This document shows positions 34,700 to 46,381 of a stretch of 64,000 nucleotides of DNA, one piece after another. The position numbers were made by a program, and so were the translations under genes. The notes under the pieces are model-generated. The model ran no database searches. It was not told where the DNA came from and saw only the letters and a program-made list of their open reading frames with translations. Every line of letters begins with the position of its first letter. The stretch's first letter is position 1. Source of the stretch: Sipunculus nudus (lineage: Eukaryota > Annelida > Sipuncula > Golfingiida > Sipunculidae); contig CM049315.1 in the NCBI GenBank assembly GCA_026874595.1, positions 58,898,889-58,962,888 on the forward strand, given 5' to 3'.

Positions 34700-37056
34700 A
34701 AATTATATTTAATAAAGTAATAGGCTTCCATTGTACCTGACTATATATAAAATATTGATATATCATCAATCTGATTAGTTAAATAGGAAAATTGAGTGTC
34801 ATTTCTTGGCTCATTTGGTACATTTCTTGTACCCTACATCAATTACAATTCTGCCAAATGTAGGTTCATCATAAACATATACATAAATCATCTAGAACAC
34901 CTATGTGAATTTCCATTTTCTCACAAATTTCTGGTTCATCGCCTAATAGTCTTCTACTATATAATGATATAAATAATAAATAATGGTATTTTATGGGCAC
35001 TTTCACAGTAAAGGTTGGATATGAAAAATTGTTAAACAATGGTTCACAGGTAAGTTTTGTGGCTGGAAATATGATACATATTATCATATTTGTAAAGGCC
35101 ACACCAGCCTCTATAAACACAGAGAATTTTATAACTCTAGGCCAATTTTTTAAGAAGTTCTGGCCATTTAAGTGTTATTTTCATCAAATTTTGGAGTCTC
35201 ACTCACAAAAATGGAAAAATTTAATGTAAATATGACTGAAATTTGTTTACCAGAACAGAAATATTCTAATTGCAGCACATGCTGTAACATGTAAACTACA
35301 AGTGCTCCAAGTTTCATGACTTTCATACTGGTGGTTAAAATTATCCAATCAATATCCTTCAGTATAATAATTGGTTAAAAAATTTTGCTGGGACCTGTCC
35401 TCTCCAGTACATTGCATCCTCACAAGAAATGTAATTCTCATGTCGCAAAACAAAATCCTGCTTTAAACAGCCAGTATTATATCTAATCATGTTTTGGTAA
35501 CTAAGGGCTGGGTATGTGTGTCCTGACCGCAATGATTTGGCACTTGTTTACCTGGTATATGCCTGTTAAAAAAATTGTCCTCTCCAGTACATACAGATAA
35601 AATTCACTTTAATGTAGAAATTAAAAGCCTATTTTAGTTTATATGTAACAGGTAGCTAAGATGATAAATTCCCTGGTGTTTGCATTGCATACCATCTAAT
35701 ATTCTGTTGCCAGTTTAGCAATGAGTGTATCTGTTAAAATGTCCTCTCCAGTACAATCATTTTTAACATGAGGCAGGCTAGAGGAATACTTCTCCAAGTA
35801 AGCTTAATATTTACTTCAAGTTTGTCCTAGTGATAAATATAAATAGACTGACTGGTTTAGGGAAGTAGTTTGGCTCATTATATATATAAATTAGCATGTA
35901 ATTCCATTCATTGTCACACCAATGTTTAGAGTGATGAATCTTCATTGATGAATTCATGATAAAGCCTTTCTTTTACATGTTCCTTCTTTGTACAGAAGTG
36001 AGAAGCAGACAAAAAGCATACCTGCAATAACTGCATGTAAATTATGACAGTAGCAGACTTTAATTTTGTGTTACCTAAATGTACTGGAGAGGACATTTTT
36101 TTAACACAGGATAAAAGTGTCAAATGTACAACCCTACAGTCTTTCAGATTTGCACGGTAGTTCTTGAAGCTTTCAATCACTGTGGATACCTAACCTGCTT
36201 ACTTTTAATTTTAATAAATACCATGCAGTTTACTACATAGACCCCTTCATCTAATTCTTTGGGTAATATAAAAAATGTGTAATTGTATCTGTTTTTAACT
36301 AGAACCACATACATGTTAAGATTCTTTACCAAATTAGACCGGTAGAAATAGTCCTAATTTTCATTTTTACCAAAATCTAACATTTCATTATCTGGATCAT
36401 TAACTCTCTTCATGTCACATATTTTATGTAAATGTGCCATATTGATGATTGCTGACGAATCAACCCAAATTGTTTTGGCCAAAGATAATTCTTATGAAAA
36501 TACCAGTGCTTTCTGTTCCCTTGCCATCTCACAAGCTATGAATCATTACTTCATGAGAGCAACTACAATCAAATTTGCCAATACTTTTGCCTCAAGAAAA
36601 AGTCAACAACTTGTGAAACCAAAGAGTTTGGTAAAACAGCTTTTGACACTATGGTTTCCCAAATTGCTGGTACACATTTTAAATGACACAGTTATCAGTG
36701 TTGGGGCTAGGGGTGGTTAGGATGAAGGCATCATGTGAACTTGGTCTTTGACAACGTGCTTTTATTTTTCCATCCATCTTACCAAGTCTCATAGCAAAGT
36801 CTATGAAAACAATGATATCGACATTGTCTTCTTGCAAAAGCTTAATTTTCTGGTTCCAATTTATCTAAGTCTCAGAAAAGTTGTTTATATATTTTAAATT
36901 CAAATTTAACGGTAAAATCCTCACAAATAAAAAGCCAAAAGCAACTGAAATGTCCATTCCCACAACTGTTGTGTAACAATGTAAAATACTACTAGCAGGA
37001 CCCAAATCTGTAGTTACCACATGATACAAAAATGTATGTCCCAAATTTTGAATAAA

Positions 37057-37106
<50 letters not shown>

Positions 37107-40100
37107 TGGATATTTTCCCAAGGTCTACAATAAACATTTTGTTTATATTACATTCAGGTGAGCTATGTTGTCTATGAACCAATTGTTTGATGTATATTGT
37201 AAAATAAGTTGATAGATGTTGATATTCAAAGTAAATGTGTTGGAAATAAAGCATGAGTGCAAAAAAACAAATTATATTTGCATTACGGATTGTGAACAAA
37301 ACTTCTTCTGAATAAAATTCTGTGATATATTTAATTTTCAAGATGACCATTTCTCCAAATTATTGTTAAAAATATATTTTTTTTTTTCAACAAAACAAAA
37401 GGTACTAGCCATTCAATATTTATAATCTCGCTTTAAGTATCATTTAATATCATGGAGTCATAATTGACTTACATTATACTTAATAACTGATAATTGGGTA
37501 TGTCTATTTTGTGCTCCTTTCACCACAAGGTCCAAATAGTTGCAGATGAACTTGCCTCTGGAAAATGAGGTGGACACTGATTCACTTAATGTTCTAAAGG
37601 TCCATGAACAATACAAGAGAGAGAGGGAACAAAAACATTCCTTTTGAATTCTTCCACAGTGCATGTTAAAATAATGTCCTCTCCAGTACAAATGTTGGTA
37701 AAAACCATTATCATATAAATCAAGTGACAACAGACTAAGGCATCAACATATTTCCTGATTTCTTGAACTCTGTACAGCTGAACAACTTCTCTCACCATTT
37801 CTGTTACTAATTGACCAGAGCAGTGTCAGAATAAAGACTGACAGCATACTTCCTTTAATCATAATTAAAATGCACTGTTAAATTTTTATAAAAATATGAA
37901 AATTTCATAAAACAAACAAATGTGATTGCAGATTCTTTTACCATGCACTTAGGGCATGATCAAATACATCAGATAAAGACATTAGAACAAACCAATGAGC
38001 GAAAATTTAAATTATGTAGAGCTGTGAAGAGAAAAAGATTATTGTAAAAATATGGGATGTTTGAATTCCTGAATTCAATGTAACTTTTATTAGTTCACAG
38101 GTAAAATGGTATACTAAACAGTTTCCTTTAGCTAAGATATGTAGCTTTTCAGGGGTAAACTTAATATTGCTCTGTTAGGTATTCAGTTTTTACTCCCCAG
38201 TGAGACTAATCACTCAACCTTTTGTGTGAAAGTGCCCTTATCATTTTGAAATCTGCAGTAAAAAATAAATATCACTTTTTGACCAAGAATAAATATATTT
38301 CTGGGTGTCTTACACAACATAATTGACAAATATAGCAAAAATGGGTTCCCTTTGCACAGAATAAATGTCAGTTCACAGAGAGAAATATTGAGATATGTAA
38401 AATTAAAAATGCATGTTCACTAGTTGAGGGTATTTCATGCTGAACATGGTTCTGTTATTCTTTTACCCCCTAAAATATGAGAGATGTGTAACGCTCATGT
38501 AGGCTAAGGCATATAGTTCTTTTTTTTTCTTTTTCTCATGGACACAGACAACTTGCCTTTATATTCTGTATGTTTTTAGAGTTCAGATTTTATTTTGTTA
38601 TTACAGACCTTAGAATACACATCGTCTGTCACACCAAGTTTCATGAGGAAGACTCAAGCCAAGCCTTCAGTTGGTGAGTAGATGCTAGCCTACATAGCCT
38701 ACATTCAACACAGTTCAGTCAGGGCTTCAACAAAGAGAAATGGAGATAGTTGTGGTTCAGTAGGTGTATCCTAAACATGGGTATTGCCTTATACTCCATA
38801 AATCAGCTATATTGTGAGCAGAAAATGCTGCTCACCAAATTGGTATATTTTTCAGTTAAAAATAGAAGGACCAAAGGTATGCAGAATCATTTACTTAGAT
38901 TCTAATGGATAAAGACCCAGTAGTGGTGAACAAAACCAGCAATGTTGCATGGGATAACATGCCACACATTCTATTCTCATAAAATAAAACTAAGTAGAGA
39001 AAACTGACAGATCATTCAAACACTGTATTTTATATAATTTTATTATTTCAATTTGATTTTATTTGGTAATTGGCCATTAAATGTAAGTGTGCAGACATAT
39101 TATAGGGTTATAGTACATGATCAGCCTGAAATGACATGTTGGAATCAGGTTGGCCAATGGTCACAATTTAATAACAAAAAACTTTCTGTTAAGTTCCTTT
39201 TATTCTACCGGTACATATTACTTTCGAAAAGACTTTGAAATACCGTCATAATAACCTGCATTATAAAACCTGTTAATTTAGTTGATAAAAATAGAGGAAG
39301 TGATTAATTCATCATTAGGCGATTTAAATCAGTAAAAGTCGATTTGGATAAAAAAAGTAAAAAATCTTGATTTTTTTTATAAAAGTCGATTTTTTTACCA
39401 GCTCTGTTTTGTTTGACACTGCAGCACTATTGCAGTAATTCAGGGAAGCCAACGAGCCCTTGTGATGAAAAATTAAAGTTATGACTAAAAAAAGACTAAT
39501 CCAAAAGATTTTTTGTGTATTTGGCATCATAATAACAAACATAGTACTTGGGTGACATCTAATGCTTATCTAAACCAGCAGACATATTGTGTTTAAAACT
39601 GAGGGGGGGGGGCATCTACTGCTAATCACAGGATATAAAATTATTATTGCAACAAACGCCGAAAACCCAAACAACTGTCCTTCCTTATTATCCCCTAGCA
39701 ATGAATTTGCAAAAGGGATATAGTAATGCCTCAGTTCCTGGGTCCGTCTATCTGTCCAAATTGGCTTGCGGATTGATTTCAAGCCAAACCGTTTGACCAA
39801 AACCTTTCATCTTGCACATATGGCTCACCCACCCATAGATGAAAAAACCTATCAATATCCTTTTTTTTTTTAAAAGCTTGTTGACCCATTTTAAGCCAAA
39901 CTATTTGACTAAACCCTTTCATCTTGCAAATATGACTCACCTACACATGAATGAAGACCTCCATTGATTTTGAGGTCACAGGATCAAGGTCATTGCCACA
40001 AGGCCCACTTCGTGAATTACCTTGTGGACCCATTATAAGCCAAACTGTTTGCCAAAAAAAAACTATAATTTAGCAAAAATGGCTCACCCACCCACGGATG

Positions 40101-43100
40101 AAGAACCCTATTGATTTTGAGGTTGGGGGGTTGAAGGTCATGGCCAGGGCCCACTTCTTGAAAAAGCTTTTGGACCCATTTAAAGCCAAACCTTTTGACC
40201 AAAACCTTTCATCTTGCACATATGGCTCACCCATTCCATGGATGAAGACCCCTATTGATTTTGAGGTCATAGGTCACAGCCACAGGACCCACTTATTGAA
40301 AAAACTTGTGGACCCATTATAAACCAAACTGTTTGACCCAAACCTTTCATCTTGCAAATATGGCTGACCCGTCCATAGATGAAGCAGCGTATCGATTTTA
40401 AGGTCACAGAGACAAAGGTCAAGGCCACAAGGCCCACCTCTTGAAAAAGCTTGTGGACCCATTTAAGGCCAAACATTTTGACCAAATCCTTCCATCTTGC
40501 AAATAATGCTCATCCATTCATGGATGAATAACCCTATCGATTTTAAGGTCAGAGGAGCATAGGTCAAGGCCAGACAGCTGCCCTCCTCTTTTTTACACTG
40601 TGTAATACACCCATTCTTATTATGCCTTGTGTGAGGGGATGCTCCGCTTTGCAGTGCCCTTGTTTTAATTATTTATGGCTCAGCTGTAAGGATTTTTGAG
40701 CTGTAGCATTGGCCCTTGTCTGTCTGTCAGTTAACTGGGCACATTTTGAAATTGTTGGACCTACAAATCTTAAATTCAACATAGTTGGATGTCCCTGAGT
40801 TCTCCTACCAAACCTGAAAATGGGTCACTGCAACATCATTCCTTTGGAGAATAAAGGAAGACCTCCCATGTTTGAGTACCATATTTATTCTAATTTGGTG
40901 ACCACTCAAAAAAATAATAATGCATTTTCTCAGAGGTTGAGATAATGGAAGATATTTAAAAATTATCTTCCTGCTGAATTTGCGATGGTCAAGATTATAG
41001 AGGCAATGTGGTTGGATAACCTTCCCTAGCAACACTGAGTCGCACTCGAGCAGTTAAATGATTGAGTGATAATACAGGTTTTTATAAGTTTGTTTTGTTA
41101 GCTTAACAGTATTTCCTACAAATGTGCTTCCAACCGACACATGAATTATACAGAGTCAGGAAATGATTAATCAAACTAAGCTCAGTCACTTTACGAAATG
41201 ATGACTACTTCACGTGTAGGTACAATCACTTGACGGCAACTCTTGTAACTACCAGTTGTTTCAAGTTTGCCCACCATGGGGGGATATCGGCAGGCCGCAA
41301 AGGGACATAAAGCTGCACGTAAGTTGGAAAAAGACTTTATAAAATATAACTGGCTATTATCAGATAACTTTTATTTGCATAATACATAATAAATAAAGGA
41401 AAATAAAGGAGCATTAAAATATATACAACCTTAAATGGTCCTAGTTCCCATGCTCTCAGTCTCACCCTGTTTTCTCGCGTGGTCACCCATCTAAAAACTA
41501 ACCGCGGTCAATCAAGCTTAACTAAAATGATTGTTCCAACTGTGTCAAAGTTGTTCCACCATGCATGTTTCCTCCTTTATTGCTAAATATCCCAAGTAAC
41601 TTGCACACAGGGCACGTGCGTACCAGGAACGGTACACAAGTTTGCTTAGTCACGTACACCAATTTGGAACTTGTACGCTTTATCATGTTTATATATTATG
41701 AAAAATGCATCTTTGTATCTTCAAAAATGTTATTGCAAACAAGCTCAAGTTTAATATGGATGCTCAGTATAATAAGAATCTAATCGGATAAAAACTGATG
41801 CCTGCATGAGACTGAGGCATTTCCCCTAAACATCTCAATAGAAGACATTGTCCGCAGTTGCGAAATTGGAGTCATTTTAGAAATTATGCTTTCAAAACAT
41901 TTTTTGGTGTCGAGAAATTAGAGGGATCACCATATTGGAATAAATACGGTAAAATGTTAAAGCCAAGAATGCCTAATTTAAAAGAAAGAGATATTGAGTG
42001 GCAGTAGATTAGGGTACATAGAGTATGTGGATGGCCACAATTTTGTAGGGAATTTCATCCTATATAATGTAATAGAACTCCATGTTGGTACTGGTCATTA
42101 TACACTTCAGATTCAAGTGACATCAAAAAACCAAGTCTGATGGAAGAGGAGGAAGATGATCATGGTGAGAACTGTGTTGATGAAGCTTTAACTGATAACA
42201 GATTAGTTTACTACATGATCACTAGATGTCGCCAACATTCAGACTATTTAATATTATTGAGTCTCCCCTAACCAGAGTAACTGAGACGTACAAGCCATCT
42301 TGTTAGAATGAATAAAACCAGTCACCAGCTCAAGTATTCTTGTGATTAAACTCACACGTTCAAAAACATCCTGACACAAGAAAATCTAGTAGTATTAAAA
42401 GATATTTTAAATAAATATCAGTTCTTTGTGAGAAACTATTTGCATTCCTTCTTTGTTTCCTTGGGTCATAAATTGGTCCTCATCAGATTAAAGTTTTGTT
42501 CCCTTTATAAAATAATGGAAACAGTGTGTCACTTAAAAATTGAAATGAAAACTTATATACTGTCCAAGTCTGTTTGCATGATGAGATCGTGCAAATGGAA
42601 CTTTTGTGAAATTCTGTAAAAGGGTAAATTGTGAATATTTATCCTCACAAATATGAATGCTTCAAGCCCAACATAGTGTGTGTGTCTTACAGTTAGTGTA
42701 TATATCTGTTACACTTGAACATTTTTCACAAGCGAGGTCTATTTTAACAAGTCAGTATCTCAGTCTTTCTTGAAAATTCTTTAGGTCTGGATTTAAGATT
42801 ATAGAATTTCAAGGGGAAATAGTCAGTTGTAGTTGACTCAGCACCTCTCAGATGGCAGCACTATTATAGTCTGCAGACCTGACTCTTGTTTGTCATTGAT
42901 TTGATTTTGTCCACAGAGACCATCAGCTATGAGGGTGTCGGGGAAGGTGGCTGGAAGCTGGAAGGTCTACGTCACAGGAGGGGTGGCCAGGGCAAACTTG
43001 CTGAGGTTTGTTTTCAGTTGCCATTCAGTTTATTCAATCAGTTGTGATGTAATCCATGTGGGGACTTGTATGTTTTAACTCAAAATAGAGTGAAACCCCA

Positions 43101-46100
43101 CAATTATGTCCACCTTAGGGACTGACCAAAGTGGTTGTAATTTGGGGATGATTACAATTGTGAAATTCTAAGTTACCTGGATCATATATTCAGGACCAAG
43201 TAAATTGGTTGTAATTGTGGGGTGGTTGCAATTGTGGGGTGGTTGCAGGGCGGGGTTCCACTGTAGTTGATGTAGTTTCAGTTTGCTTGGTTGAGTCATG
43301 TGAGAAGAGATTGTCGTTAAGTTTTGTTTAAACAGTAACTTTTAAAAACACTGAATAATTTGTGTGATTGACATTTAAAAACAAGATCCTACACGACGAT
43401 TTTATTTGTTTGAAGCAGCTATTCCGGAAAGATTTGATTAGTGCCATGAAACTGCCCGACACAGAACAGTTGCAACCAGAGGACTATGTGCTCATCAGTG
43501 ACCCCTGGAGGCAGGAATGGGAAAAGGGTGTACAGGTGCCTGTCAGTCCGGAGCTCATCCCAAACACCAGTGTCCAGTAAGTTGTCTGAATTGGCAACAG
43601 TATTCTTGTATGTTCCTGTATTGTCGATGAAACCTACATATATTTGCTTACAGAATCCTTAAAAAAATATACAGTGTAATTAAATAAAAGAAAAAGTATA
43701 TGAAGAGTTGTCTGATATGTTGATCAGTTTGTGTTAGGTGAAGTGTGCCATTGTTAAGAGAGATTTCAATATGAGTAAGGAGTCTATTCTGTGGCAGTTT
43801 GTAGTGGTTTGGTCATAAGTGTAGTCCAGACCATAGGATGGGCCACCAGTGTAAAAAAGTCTGTGCCAGAGTGCCATTATGACTAGATATTTTTAACTTC
43901 ATTTATAGCATTGTATTTAATCAGTGTTGCTGTGGTAGCATTAAAGGTAACCTGTAAGCTTTAATTATGAGTTGTAATAAGATATTGTGAAAAAAAAGCA
44001 TATTTTGAAATTTTGCAGACCAATACCGGGAAGGGAGAAGATGCATGGACTTTATGGCTTCAAACTGTAAGTACTGCAATGATCAGAACACTATGGACAG
44101 CTTTTAGCTCAGCTGACTTTTAGTCATGCTGAGCTATAGCTATTGGTCTTGTCCAACTGTCTGACCATCCAACCATCAGTTGGCAGGGCACAAATCATAA
44201 CTGTTAGACCTAGAAAACTGCTTATTTGACATCCAGGGAGGTCTTGAAAAATCTCATGGGAAACCCAGATTTAGGTCACATTTACCTATCTACTGCAAAC
44301 TGTACTGCAAAAATATGCTTTTGGGCATTATCGAAGTCAGACTCTTCTAATTGCTTGGAGTAGTGCAAATTTTTTTCTTAAATTTTGTACACAGATTGTT
44401 CCAATCGATATGGTTATACACTGCAGTCGTCCCAGATCTGTTCTGTAACTGCTGCTTTACACTTTGCCTTCCTGGTCTCTCATGACCAATGAGAGAGTGG
44501 CATGGCATTGTGCATCCAGCTCCAAATTTTAAACATGCAACACCCACTCTCATTGTTTAAGTTTTTAAGTATTTCTTATTTCGTCCTCAAATTTGATAGA
44601 CACAATGTTTGACCAAATTCTCAGAGGACTTTGAAAACCTGTGACCTTGGCCTTTATCTTCAAGGTCAATTCACCAGAATTATACTTCTTCTGTTGATCT
44701 TACCCTTCTCTTGTATAGACCAGTCATGATGATTGAATTCATCTGTCACCTCTCTTTGACCCTATACTTAAAGGACAACCCTGTCAACTTTGGTGTCAGA
44801 AGGAACAATCCTGTCAGTTTTGGTGTCAGAAGGAACAATCCTGTCAGTTTTGGTGTCAGAAGGTTAAGAGGTCCACATCACATCTTATGTTAATCTAAAT
44901 TTGGTTTTCAGATGATAATATTGTGAATGTTATCTTATAATGTCATGATATAGTCCGTTCATCACCCCTGTCTACCTGTGTTTCCTTGACTGTTTTGCAA
45001 GTCAAAAAAAGCATAAACCATTTGCCTCAAGGGCACAAAGAGGGAAATGCTTAATTAACTATTTTGGAAAAAATAGCCTACCTTATGTCGCTTTCCTGTA
45101 AACAATTTAAAACCATTTTATGACAAACCTGTGAAATGAACATGTCATAATAGATGTTGGGCACAAAAGAGGCACCCATATTCACTGGACCAATAATCAA
45201 GAGTTGCTGACTCCTGTTCACAGCGAGACTTGTATTGTCCTTGGGTGTGCACTCTTCATTGTTATGTCATAATCATATCCCTGAAGGATAAACACTGGTC
45301 ACTTGTTATGTATGCCATGAACCACAGATATATATGAGACATGTCATACAGGATGTAAAGTGAATAATATTATTACCATAATCAGATGAGGTGCCAAAAA
45401 TTACACATTTTCCTCAGATTGGTGCAAATTTTTTTTGGCAAGTTTGTCGTACCACGAGATAATCAGTAAAAATCAGGTGGACAGGGGTAGTGGAACAGAC
45501 TTTATTCAGCTGAGCATCATGACCAAGGGGGCACTTGTTAAGTATTTTATTGGTGAGGATTATTTTTCTTCCAAATCCTAACTTGTGCCTATCAAGGCAT
45601 TGTGCACATGACATTGATTTCACAGGTACATGCAAGTGTTATTATTATAAATGGATATCTGTCTTTATTTTAACATATTTAAAAAGAATAACCCATAGCA
45701 GTTATTTTCTTATACAATTGTACTGTTTCTTAATATATTCTTTTTCCATAATTTCAGGCCTCGTAAGTACTTGCATGCATCCAAAGATGAAACTTACCAA
45801 CAGGGGGTCCATGAGCTGCACGAGACCCAGAAACTGGCGGAGCAAGTGTGTCGTTACGATCTGGATAATCTGGATGTGGCCTGGCTACACAGAGTGAACG
45901 ATGAACGGTCCAGCATGGGTAAGTGATCAAGCATATTTATTTTCCAGAAGTTATATTTAAGACTAAATAGGGATGACACCTGCTTGAAAGTGGGGGGAGT
46001 GGGTATATGTTTTTTAATGCCTCTCTGCATGTACTGTGAGGGGTGAGGGACCTATACTTAACTTGAGAATATAAGTGATTTAGATGCTAATACTGTGATG

Positions 46101-46313
46101 TAATGTATTAAGTCTCACTCTCCTTCCCTGCTTGATGTAGCAAATAGTTGATTGACAGCATCAGCATTTTCTAAGTTTCTTTATATTGGTTGTTAAAAAT
46201 ACACTCATTAAATGCATAAGAACCTTGGACCATATTACTCTCTAGAAAACTCCCATTCCGTTCTTTTTACACATATCAAGGTAATTTATTCTTCATTAAA
46301 AAGTTCTCTCTCC

Positions 46314-46381
<68 letters not shown>

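Larger units (their letters stand above)
44105..45538 (+). mobile_element. Helentron-like element in JADE intron
   Basis: Head TTTTAGCTCAGCTGACTT and GGCACAAATCATAACTG unit; end TTCAGCTGAGCATCATGACC...GCACTTGTT. It contains the dispersed repeat at 44335-44560 and a 30-bp triplet repeat at 44775-44865. No coding capacity. Confidence 0.7.

Noticed and set aside
36412-36720. 102-codon plus-strand frame inside the 35-kb TIR element
   Set aside because: The complementary strand around 36480-36180 looks more like decayed coding sequence; no family resemblance on plus.
39760-40560. Minus- and plus-strand frames of 60-76 codons with similar peptides
   Set aside because: They are translations of ~140-bp tandem repeat units.
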